From assembly GCF_025698545.1 (NCBI RefSeq), contig NC_068570.1:59477924-59541923 (forward strand): a stretch of 64,000 nt of DNA, written 5' to 3'. Numbering within the stretch: the stretch's first letter is position 1; every line of letters starts with the position of its first letter. Under the pieces are notes generated by a model. It searched no databases and had not been told where the DNA came from. It saw only the letters and a program-made list of their open reading frames with translations. Of the stretch, positions 22,078-31,173 are shown one piece after another. A program made the translations under genes and the position numbers. The DNA comes from Gossypium raimondii (lineage: Eukaryota > Streptophyta > Magnoliopsida > Malvales > Malvaceae).

Positions 22078-22343
22078 CAGTGGTGAATTCAGGAGGATCG
22101 GCAAGGATCTCGGCTCCCCTAAAATGAAATTTTTTCTATTTAGGTCCGTTTATAGTTTATAAAATTTTAAATTAATAACGGTAAAATTGCACATTGACTC
22201 CCCAAAAATAATAAAAATTTGATTTTAATCTTTTAAAAATTATAAAGATATAAGCTATTAAAATGATAAAATCATATTTTTACTATCGTAAAAATACACA
22301 ATTTAATTCCGATCCCCACAAAAATTTTCTCACTCCGCCCCTG
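22078..22343. mobile_element. hAT-type MITE, related copy
   Basis: Starts CAGTGGTGAATTC and ends ACTCCGCCCCTG. The flanks ATCAAGAC (22070-22077) and ACCAAGTC (22344-22351) agree at six of eight positions, a decayed 8-bp duplication. The body (CCCCAAAAATAATAAAAATTTG) is related to, but diverged from, the copy at 30251. Confidence 0.55.
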
Positions 22344-22680
22344 ACCAAGTCTATAACTATTTTTATATTACATGAATGGTCATAATTTGCTATGAGCAAA
22401 TCTCATCTCAAAGTCAGCCATTCTCATAATAATTTTGCTTTATATATATATGTGAAGTCGCGTAAGTGTAAACAACACACAGAAACTGAAATTATAGTTG
22501 CATGCCCCCATGGCCATGATTGTGCCTTAGCCTTGTCTTATAATTCATAATTAATATATATTTTAAACAAATTTTCATACACAAATTCAAAAAAACAAAA
22601 TTCACATATTAGATAGGATGGCAATGGGGCGGGTCGGATTTTTACGTTCCTCGACTTTCACCTAAACTACCACTCATATA
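22344..22680. other. Intergenic, no gene
   Basis: Unique AT-rich sequence; GGCGGGTCGGATTTTTACG at about 22628 looks like a fragment of another repeat. Nothing coding. Confidence 0.35.
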
Positions 22681-22941
22681 TAGAGGTGAAATTAAAACAT
22701 TTTTATGGGGTCGTGATTAAGTTATATATTTTTATGAAAGTTAAAATAGAATTTCACTCTTATACTATTTTATATCTTTATAGTTTTTAAAAGGACTAAA
22801 TTGTAATTCTAGCATCTTGGAGACCAAACTATAATTTTACCATATGCTAACTTAAAATTTTATGAATTTTGAGAGCATTAAAGCGATAATTTCCCATTTT
22901 AGGGAGGCATGGGTCCTGCCAGCTCCCCTCCCTTCGCCCCT
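22681..22941. mobile_element. hAT-type MITE, complete copy
   Basis: Begins TAGAGGTGAAATT and ends CCTTCGCCCCT. Identical 9-bp repeats ACTCATATA stand at 22672-22680 and 22942-22950 (8-bp duplication plus one chance base, or boundary shift). Body matches the copies at 558 and 30251. Confidence 0.7.
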
Positions 22942-24296
22942 ACTCATATATCTCGAAAACTCCTAGATTTAATATTAATATAATGTATAAGGGTAAATTA
23001 GTGATTATCCTAAGATAAGGTGGGTTTTCTCTAAATCCGACCCGATCCAATCACTTATTAATAAAATACCCATCCCAAATCCGATTTAATATATATATGT
23101 GAACTTATCAACTTTGATCAGATCGAAACACGTCGACTATTGATTTTTTTTTTATCTTAAAGTTCTCAAAGATTAAGCTTCAGTTATTCAAGATTTTAAT
23201 TCTCTCTCTCTCTCTCTCTATATATATATTTAAGATTCTTCTTTATAACAATATTTCATTATAACAGATAAATTTATCACTCAATTATGAAGAGTTATAT
23301 TTTATTTTTACCTTTTATAATAACTTTTTATATATAAGGGTAAACTACATTAGAGGTCATCCAATTATGAAAAGTTACAAAATAGTCACTCAATTATTTA
23401 ATTTTATCTCTTTCGGTTACTAGCTATAGCTAATGTAAAATGGAAACGCCTAAAATTAAAGCTAGTTAGGCGATAAATTTTTTTTACTAATAGTTAAATG
23501 ACCAATTTGTAACTTTTTCATGATTAAGTGACCAATAAAAAAATCCATAGTCAAATGAAGAAAAAAAAAATTGAAGCATATCCAAAATCACCCATAAACA
23601 CACCCCTTCATTGGCTTATGGGTTACTTCATAGGCTTATGATGTTTGAGACAAGCATAACATTATCACCAAATTTTATAGTTATATATATAATTTAGTTT
23701 AATTATGATTTTAGTCCTTCTATTATATATTTATATAATTTGGTCCTTTTAATTTTATAATTTTATTAAAGTGATGATGCAGATTTTATTTTATTTTTGA
23801 CTTGTTAATGATGTTATAAAAATAAAGAGATTAAATAATGTCAAATTAAAGAGGTTAAATCTTTAGCTTAACATCATAGAGGACTAAATTAGTAAATTTA
23901 AGTATTTTAACTTTTTTTTTTAGAAAACAACAAGAATGAAAAATAATGTATTATTGATTATTGATTAAAAATACCAAATAAGAAAATGATTATAAATTTT
24001 AATCATTGGATTAACTAGTTTTTAATCATTATTTGTGTCTAATTGGTTTTATATACAAACTAGGGTTTTATCCGATACGATACACGGGTTGATTATTAAT
24101 ATGTATTTAATAATTTAAAAAATTTAAATAAAGTTTTAAATGGAAATTTTATTTAAATAAATTAAAATAGAAAATATATTTAATTTGACATTTCTCATGT
24201 CCGTTTTACCGTCTATGTTTTAATATATAGTATTTTATTATATGATTATATAAGTTTAAACAAAATTAAAGATATAAACTATTTAGAGCATAATTA
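22942..24296. other. Intergenic, repeat fragments, no gene
   Basis: 23198-23229 is a CT/TA microsatellite. 23335-23555 holds inverse TAAACTACATTAGAGGTCATCCAATTATG / CATGATTAAGTGACC modules, a small family-D-like element. 23690-23910 has GATTTTAGTCCTTCTATTATAT and its inverse, an old MITE. The rest is AT-rich. Confidence 0.4.
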
Positions 24297-24412
24297 ACAA
24301 TGCCTAGAACTACCCATAGCCCCACCCCAACCCTTAAATAGGAGGATAATGCGCTTCAACACGCTCCAACCCACGTCCACCGATGCCAATCGAACTAATA
24401 CTCAATCGACAA
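24297..24412 (-). mobile_element. tRNA-derived SINE copy 3 (3'-truncated)
   Basis: Minus-strand head GTTGTCGATTGAGTATTAGTTCGATTGG, then GGTGGACGTGGGTTGGAG and CTATGGGTAGTTCTAGGCATTG. The 3' tail beyond CATTG is lost at 24297. Confidence 0.65.
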
Positions 24413-25254
24413 CAAAAAAATCTTATAAATTATAATATAGGTATAATAATTAAATTATTTTTAATATAATATAAAAGGGTAAACTATAATTTGGGAGCAA
24501 TTATGGTTTCTTAGCACTCACGTCTTCCATTAGGGTCACTTAGATTCAATAATTTCTCACAAAAATTCAGCATAATTTTATTCATATAATCACAATTATT
24601 ATTTAGTAATTATAACCAAGTTTGAAAAGAATTTATCACACTGGAAAAAAATATTTTTAAAATAATAATAATTTTGTTAAAGATAATTATATTTTTAAAA
24701 ATAAAAATAATTTTAAGTGAATGGTTATTTCAATTGGAGTTAATTATTAGAAATAAACGAATCCGAAAAAGAAAAACAGTAAAGAAGATAAATAAACCCG
24801 AATGAAAAACCGATAAAACAAGAAACAAAAACCCAACCGTAAATGAAGAGCCTTCACTGGCCAAAACCGAACATGCAAGAAGAAGAAAAGCTCACAGAGT
24901 AACCACCTGATGCCTGTAAAGAGAGAAAAAGAAACTCCGGCATCTCTGATGATCTCCAACAACCCGTCGTCCGTTCCGTACGAGCCGATAATTTTTTTAA
25001 ATTGAATATGTTTTTATTATTAGTTTTCTCATATTTTATAAGTGTTTTTGGATAATTTTTCCAATTAAATTAATGTTTGAAAAATTGGTAATATAGATTA
25101 AACAATATATATTTAAAAATATTTTTTTATATTTTTCATTCATTTATATCCATTTTTAATTTATTGTAAGCTATTTTCCCCTATTTATAAATGATAAAAA
25201 ATATTATTAATTTATATTAAATTAAATATATTTAAACTGTAAATTCTAAATAAA
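24413..25254. other. Intergenic with a short GC-richer island
   Basis: 24750-24990 is less AT-rich and on the minus strand reads ...TTGTTGGAGATCATCAGAGATG, with CTCTCTTTACAGGCATCAGG resembling a splice acceptor. The minus-strand open frame of 71 codons (24747-24962) is mostly Leu/Phe and not convincing as protein. It may be a remnant exon or leader. Elsewhere AT-rich DNA. Confidence 0.3.
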
Positions 25255-25888
25255 GGTTAAAATATACCATAAGTCCCTATACGCTTAGTAAGTTTAAAAT
25301 TTGATCCCGTACTTTTATTTCTAAGAATTTAGTCCCTTTGCTTTTCAAATTTCAAAATTCAGATCCAACTGTTAACACTATTGAAATTAATTTGTTAGAT
25401 TTATGGTGGGTTTGGATGGGCGATTGGGTGCGGTGCGTTTAGCTTACTTTTTGTCTCACGCTACAGTATCACCACAGTATCTAATCTCACCGCTACCGTT
25501 GTTTTTACACTAACCGTAGGTAAAAGCACCGCCCATCCAAACTCACTCTTAGTGTGGGTTTGGATGGGCGGTGCATTTAGCTTACTTTTTATCTCACGTT
25601 ATAGTATATGATCTCACTATCACCACTATTTTTGCACTAACCGCAGGTAAACACCACACATCCAAACCCTACAACATTTTTTAGTTACATTGCTATCAAA
25701 TGAAGTTTTTTTTTTATTCCAAAATGTCGCACCAACAAATTTAACCCAAAAAAATGTAACAATGTTAATAATTGGACTTGAATTTGAAGTCTAAAAAATA
25801 AATAGATTAAATTCTAAAAAATAAAAGTATATAGACTAAATTTAAAATTTATGAAGAATTCAGGGACATATAACATATTTTAACCTTA
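25255..25888. mobile_element. Long-inverted-repeat element, family G, carrying nested MITEs
   Basis: Left end GGTTAAAATATACCATAAGTCCCTATA..., right end in inverse ...CAGGGACATATAACATATTTTAACC; inner arms match through GAATTTAGTCC / ACTAAATTC and ATCCAACTGTTAAC / GTTAATAATTGGAC. The centre is interrupted by two smaller MITEs at 25406-25672. Confidence 0.55.
25406..25672. mobile_element. Two tandem copies of a TTTGGATGGGCGGTGC MITE
   Basis: Copy one 25406-25546 and copy two 25553-25672 each start GTGGGTTTGGATGGGCG and end with the inverse (CATCCAAACTCAC / CATCCAAACCCTAC). Both contain TTAGCTTACTTTTTRTCTCACG and ACACTAACCGYAGGTAAA. They lie head to tail, six bases apart. Confidence 0.7.
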
Positions 25889-26054
25889 AATAAATATAGA
25901 AAAAAAATTTAAATATAAAGGGCTCAATGTTAGCTTCTAAAGTTTATTTAAGGCCCCACATTTCAATTTTCAAAGAACTTGCTAATTATGGATATTTTTA
26001 GTTGCTCTTTTGCTTTCGGCCATGGCTTTTTGGACCGTTTCGCTCGGTTAACTT
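25889..26054. other. Short intergenic stretch
   Basis: AT-rich linker between two inverted-repeat elements; nothing coding. Confidence 0.3.
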
Positions 26055-26515
26055 GTTTATTTCTTTTTACGTTTTAGTCTCTTAACTATTTAAAAGTTTT
26101 CGTTTAAGTCATTGAGTTATTAAAGTTTTTTTTTAAGTCCAGCTAACGAGCTCTAAGCGATGGTTTGACGATCGGTATAATGAAACAATACCCATCAATA
26201 AGTAGCATAAGAATATACCTTAAATCCAATTCGATATGACAATCAGTGCCGAGGTATCAGAAGAAATCTGTTTGGATTTCGGTTAGTAGATTTGTGACGT
26301 TCAAAACTATTTTATATATAAAAAAAGTTGAACTGTGAAATAAAAAGGGGAATGAAAGCTTTCAATTGGTACAAGTGGTGCGAACAGATAAAGCTATACA
26401 ATAATAATTTTAACAATCCAGTGACTTAAATGAAAATTTTCGAATAATTCTTTAAAATTAAGTGACCAAAATATAAATTTACTAATAATTTAATGATCTT
26501 GAGTATATTTAACCT
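26055..26515. mobile_element. Long-inverted-repeat element, family D
   Basis: Left arm CTCTTAACTATTTAAAAGTTTTCGTTTAAGTCATTGAGTTATTAAAG is mirrored by AACAATCCAGTGACTTAAATGAAAATTTTCG near the right end, followed by AGTGACCAAAATATAAATTTACTAATAATTTAATG. The core has AGCTAACGAGCTCTAAGCGATGG and ATACCCATCAATAAGTAG, shared with the copies at 36348 and 49514. No ORF. Confidence 0.55.
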
Positions 26516-26722
26516 TTTTTATCTTTATGATCTTGTTTTAAGGCAATTTTTATTTAAATAATTCGTCATAAATTTATAATTTTATTTATACCAGTTTTTT
26601 TATTATATTTTAATTATTTTTCCCACCGAGCCTGAAACAACACTACATGAACCATTATTGTTCTTTTACTTGAAGGGCTTACACTTCATGCAATCATCAT
26701 CTCTTCTATTATATATATATGG

Positions 26723-27380
26723 TTAAAATATATTATAAGTCCTTGTACTCTTCATATATCTAAAATTTGGTCCTTTAACTTTTAAATTTAAAAATGCGAG
26801 TCTAATTGTTGACACAGTTAAAATTCTTCTGTTAAATTTAGATTCATTGTAATGACAATTTTTTTTTGTTACGTGGTTATTGAGTGAGTATTTCTTTTTG
26901 TTATAATTAAAGTCGATAATGGCAGTAGGAATGATCTCATAGCAATAAGAAAGAAAAATAAGAACACACATATTTGACGTGGAAAATCGTTATCGTGAAA
27001 ACCACGGGTAGATGAGAAGAAATTCATTATGTTGAGAAACACAAAATACAAGAGGAGTTCAACTATATCTATTTAAGGGTTGAACAACCCTGTTATAATC
27101 AACTTGTAAGGCATGGTCTGTACCTCGATCCTTCGCCCCCACAGATCTTCTTATTTTTTCTTTCTATTTTATTTCTTTAACAAGTAACGAGATTTGAATT
27201 ACACAAATCTAACACTTTTAATTCAAAATATCACACAAGTAAACTTAATAGAAAGATTTTAACGGTGTTAACAATTAGACTTGAAATTTGAAATCTGAAA
27301 AAGTAGGAACAAATTATTATAATAAAAGTAGAGGACTAAATTTTAAATATGAGAAAATATAGGGACTCAAACCAAAATTC
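26723..27380. mobile_element. Family G element split by a 0.35-kb insertion
   Basis: 26723-26880 (AAAATATATTATAAGTCCTTGTACTC..., GCGAGTCTAATTGTTGACACAG) and 27235-27380 (TTTTAACGGTGTTAACAATTAGACTTG..., GAGAAAATATAGGGACTC) are the two arms. Between them lies unrelated sequence with GACGTGGAAAATCGTTATCG and CCACGGGTAGATGAGAAG, of unknown origin. Confidence 0.45.
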
Positions 27381-27951
27381 AATAGTAATCGAACTAAAAT
27401 CAAACCAAACATTAAAATAAAAATTGATCTGGATAGAAGTCACCATTAACACTGTTAAATTTATTGGTATGATATTTTGAAATAATCTTGACAGTGTTAA
27501 CGGTTTCAATCCGAACTTTAAAATTTGAAAAGTAAAAGGACTAAAATCAAAAAATTACAAAGAGTTCAAGGACTTTCAACATAGTTTTAAGAAAATCAAT
27601 GGGCTGTTCATCTTTCTTTTTTATTCTTTTTTCCCGCGCTTTTAAATAAATTTTCTTTTTGATTTTTGTGTTCTTTTTCATTTTTGTCATTTAAAATTTC
27701 TTTTGTTTTCAAATCCACCACCGTCTCCGGCTTCAAATCTGAATATAGTCAAAAATTAATTCTTCTCTTTTGTTGCTTTATTTTTTTTTCTTTTTCAAAA
27801 AATATCAGATTCTCTCTCACTTTCTTTTTCTCCAAACAGGTTCTTAGTGTTTACACAAATTCACAATAACCCAAATATCTTTTTTCTTTTTCATGATCTA
27901 ACCCACAATTGAATCCCTCCCAATTCATTCTAATTTTTCATCTTTCAAACA
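27381..27951 (+). promoter_or_regulatory. Promoter and 5' leader of the DUF641 gene
   Basis: 27420-27595 is another half of the TTAACGGTTTCAATC-type repeat. From about 27600 the sequence becomes CT/TTC-rich (CTTTCTTTTTTATTC, CACCACCGTCTCCGG, CTCTCTCACTTTC), typical of a plant 5' leader, and runs into the start codon at 27952. No strong TATA box could be singled out. Confidence 0.4.
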
Positions 27952-29361
27952 ATGGATCCAATCGGACCCAAATCAATGTTCACCCGAAGCAGAAGCTGCA
28001 ACAGCACCACCAGCAGCATTAACAGCAACAACAATGGCGGCAGCCATAGAAGCAAGCTTTCAAGAACCTTTCACAAGGTAATCAACTTCAGAAACAGCGA
28101 TAATAAACATGGGATGGTAGCTTGTGTGTTCCCATCACAACACAAGTTCGAGTGTTATAATCCAAACCCAGACCCCAAATTTAAACATAAGGCCATATTA
28201 GAGGCTTTATTAGCTAAGATCTTCGCTAGTGTTACTTCAATCAAAGCTGCTTACGCTGAACTTCAAATGGCACAAAACCCATACAACAATGATGCAATTC
28301 AAGCTGCTGATGAAGCCATTGTTGAACAACTCAGAGCATTATCAGAGCTAAAACGTAAGTTCTTAAAAAAAGAACTCGATCTTTCACCTCAAGTTACTTT
28401 AATGTTAGCTGAAATTCAAGAACAACAAAGCTTGATGCGTACTTATGAAATAACGATCAAGAAATTAGAATCTGATGTTGAAACAAAAGATTCAATGATC
28501 GTTTCATTTCATAAACAGTTCAAAGATTGTGTTGAAATCAACAAATCTTTGGAAAAGAAATTAAACGCTAGTGGTCCTTTATATGTTTTTGATAATCTCA
28601 AGCTTTCGAGGTTGAATGTTAGTCATTTTATTGAAGTTTTACATAAAGCTTTGAGATCTGTTCGTAGTTTTGTGAAATTGATGGTGAAAGAAATGGAATT
28701 AGCTAATTGGGATCTTAATGAAGCTGCTAAAGCAATTGAATCCAAAGCTCTTTTCATTAAAGAAAGCCATAGGTGCTTTGCTTTTGAATCCTTTGTGTGT
28801 AAAACAATGTTACAGAGCTTTAATCTCTTCGATTATGGGGTTAACAAAGAGTTGAATCCGAAAAAACCCGACCCGGAGCAATGTTTTATTGAATTCAAGA
28901 GGCTAAAATCGGTAAACCCGAGATCGATTTTAGCTTTAAACCCGAATTCACTTTTGGGGAAATTCATGAGAGCCAAGTATTTCGATTTGGTTCATGCTAA
29001 AATGGAGTGTTCCTTCTTTGGGAATTTGAATCAAAGGAAAATTGTTACGTCGGGTGGGTTTCCGGATTCGGGTTTTTTCACGGCGTTTGCCGAGATGGCG
29101 AAACGGTTTTGGATGTTACACCGGTTGGGTTTATCGATGGTTGAACCGGTTTCGGTCTTTGAAGTGAAGAGGAATTGCCGGTTCTCGGAGGTTTATATGG
29201 AGAACGTGAGTGAAGAATCGTTGTTTTCCGGCGAAATCAACGACGGAAACGTTGATATCAGGGTGGTTTTCACGGTGGTTCCCGGGTTCAAGATCGGAAA
29301 AACGGTGATACAAAGCCAAGTTTACTTGTCGCCGGTGATTACTCCTCCGGTGAGTCGTTGA
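27952..29361 (+). CDS. DUF641 / GIL1-like protein
   Basis: A single-exon gene of 469 codons plus stop. Residues 1-45 are Ser/Asn-rich and basic. Residues about 80-205 form the plant DUF641 domain (KAILEALLAKIF, SIKAAYAELQMAQNPY, ADEAIVEQLRALSELKRKFLKKE) and continue as a predicted coiled coil (IQEQQSLMRTYEITIKKLESD). The C-terminal half has the conserved family segments HFIEVLHKALRSVRSFVKLM and GFPDSGFFTAFAEMAKRFW. The family includes GRAVITROPIC IN THE LIGHT 1 and the IRK-interacting protein, linked to light-dependent growth orientation and receptor-kinase binding; the biochemical role is not known. The length fits the shorter intronless members of the family. Start chosen at the first in-frame Met after a CT-rich leader. 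I cannot assign a one-to-one orthologue. Confidence 0.9.
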   Translation: MDPIGPKSMFTRSRSCNSTTSSINSNNNGGSHRSKLSRTFHKVINFRNSDNKHGMVACVFPSQHKFECYNPNPDPKFKHKAILEALLAKIFASVTSIKAAYAELQMAQNPYNNDAIQAADEAIVEQLRALSELKRKFLKKELDLSPQVTLMLAEIQEQQSLMRTYEITIKKLESDVETKDSMIVSFHKQFKDCVEINKSLEKKLNASGPLYVFDNLKLSRLNVSHFIEVLHKALRSVRSFVKLMVKEMELANWDLNEAAKAIESKALFIKESHRCFAFESFVCKTMLQSFNLFDYGVNKELNPKKPDPEQCFIEFKRLKSVNPRSILALNPNSLLGKFMRAKYFDLVHAKMECSFFGNLNQRKIVTSGGFPDSGFFTAFAEMAKRFWMLHRLGLSMVEPVSVFEVKRNCRFSEVYMENVSEESLFSGEINDGNVDIRVVFTVVPGFKIGKTVIQSQVYLSPVITPPVSR

Positions 29362-29640
29362 TCTTTTCCCTTTTTTATATAATTATTATTGGATGAAAAC
29401 ATGTTAAATGCCAAGGTGTTATTATCCACACGCGCGTTTCTTACACGCTCCACCTAGGGGAGGTGGTTGGGAGGGGCTGGTTGCTATTTTCAAGTGGGGT
29501 TTTGATGTTTTCTTTTAAAAACTTCTTTTAGTTTCCACTTGAGAGCGGCGCGTGTGGTAGCGCGTGGTTAGTAACATACAAGGTGCAGCTAGGATATTAG
29601 GACTAGGTTTTTGTTTTTTAAAGAAAATTTGATGTAATGA
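29362..29640 (+). other. 3' UTR of the DUF641 gene
   Basis: Unique sequence with moderate GC (CACACGCGCGTTTCTTACACGC, GGGGAGGTGGTTGGGAGGGG) ending around GATGTAATGAAAAAAAA at 29630-29648, a plausible polyadenylation region. Confidence 0.45.
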
Positions 29641-29825
29641 AAAAAAAATCTGTTAATATATATTATATAATAATACAATAAAAAGATAAATCTGGTAATT
29701 TGTATATTATTTGAGTTATATTTATGTTTAAAGCTTTATTATATATGTACATTTTGGTCTATTAATTATTCATGTAATATAATATATATTTGTATTTGTA
29801 TTTTTTTAGTTATATTGTTTTTTTT

Positions 29826-29980
29826 TAATAATTTCGTTATAGATTTTTGATCATATCTGCTCTTTTTGACACAATATTTAGAATTACTTATAGCCCCTTC
29901 TCAATCCATAAATAAGAGGATAATGCGCTTCAATGCACTTGAAGTCTTGAACTTACGTCTTCTTGCATTGACAGTAATAC
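29826..29980 (-). mobile_element. tRNA-derived SINE copy 4 (5'-truncated)
   Basis: Minus-strand body (GCATTATCCTCTTATTTATGG, GAAGGGGCTATAAGTAATTC, ATATTGTGTCAAAAAGAGCAG) and 3' end (ATGATCAAAAATCTATAACGAAATTATT). The box A half is lost beyond 29980. Confidence 0.6.
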
Positions 29981-30250
29981 CCTCTATTGTTTATAACTTT
30001 ATAAAAAGGAATCATATATATTTTTAATTATTTTAGTTATATTTTGGATTAAACTAAGTAATCCAACTATTCTCTAAATAGGTCAAATTATGATTTTGGT
30101 CCTTCTATTATTCTCTAATTTGAGGTTTAGTCCACGCACTAATTTTACCCAATTTGATATTATACTTTTATAATATCATTAATTAGTTCAAATAGTTAAT
30201 TCTGTTAACTATACTAGTTAAGGTCGAGGCACTAAAACCTTGAGTGTCAC
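29981..30250. other. Intergenic, AT-rich
   Basis: TTATGATTTTGGTCCTTCTATTATTCTC and GTTAAGGTCGAGGCACTAAAACC are parts of a weak inverted-repeat element. No gene. Confidence 0.3.
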
Positions 30251-30487
30251 CAGAGGCGAAGTCAAGAAGTTTTTTAGGAAGGGTCGAGATTAAGTTATAT
30301 ATTTTTATTACAGTTAATGCAATTTCACTCTTACATTGGCTTATATTTTTATGGTTTTCCAAAAGGATTAAATCGAACTTCTAGCATTTTGGGAGCCAAA
30401 TTATAACTTTACAATATATAAACTTAGGATTTTATAAATTTTGGGATTAAAAAAAATAATTTCTCATTTTAGTCCCCTTTGCCCCTA
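30251..30487. mobile_element. hAT-type MITE, complete copy with perfect duplication
   Basis: Begins CAGAGGCGAAGTC and ends CTTTGCCCCTA; flanked by perfect 8-bp repeats AGTGTCAC (30243-30250 and 30488-30495). The 237-bp body is shared with copies at 558, 22681 and others. This copy fixes the family boundaries. Confidence 0.8.
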
Positions 30488-31173
30488 AGTGTCACAATGC
30501 TTATTTACACATTTGCGGGTTATCTGTTTAGATTTTATTCTGGTTTTAAGTCCCTCTGTGTAAGTCCAAATATATATCAATTATCAACCCCATCTTTATG
30601 CATTGTAATAGTATGATTCCGGTTGTAATGAATGGATTGTAATTATGTTTGTGTTGATTTTGATTGTAGTTATATATATATATATATATATTACTTGTAA
30701 ATTGTACCTTAAAAGTAAGTAAAAAATCTAATTATGTCAAATTAAATCATAAATATTAAACCCTAAATTCGAGCTCGTAACTTATTTGAATTTAATTCGA
30801 AAATAAGAATTTGAAATATCAAGCCTTATGTCCTTGGTTTAAGGGCTAGTTAGAGAAGGAGATAAAAAAAAATGAAGGGTTAAAATGAGAAAGAAAGAAA
30901 GAAAGAAAGATGGGCTAATTACATAATTCTACCCAAAAAGTTTGACCGTTGCAAAAATGAAGTGCTGCATTTGAATACACAAAGGAAAAAGCTTCAGTAA
31001 ACATTTGTTTCATGCATGTGATTTGCAAGTGTTAGTTAATATGTTTCTATCGAGTCATAATTTTCTCCGGGGCTGTATCTCGATGACGCTTTCCAACGGA
31101 CAGTATCGGAAAATCTAGATTCACTTCTTCTCGACTGGCCCCGGAATTTTGTATAAAGGAAACAGAGGGTATT
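30488..31173. other. Intergenic and 3' UTR of the TPS7-like gene
   Basis: 30667-30692 is an AT dinucleotide run and 30892-30910 a GAAA run. The 3' UTR of the minus-strand TPS gene probably covers roughly 30950-31173. No other gene. Confidence 0.4.

Noticed and set aside
24747-24962. Minus-strand 71-codon hydrophobic frame
   Set aside because: Composition is almost only Phe/Leu/Tyr from an A/T-biased strand; no signal of a real membrane protein gene.
26990-27140. Possible organelle-derived insert
   Set aside because: It is GC-richer than its surroundings, but shows no recognisable chloroplast or mitochondrial gene sequence.
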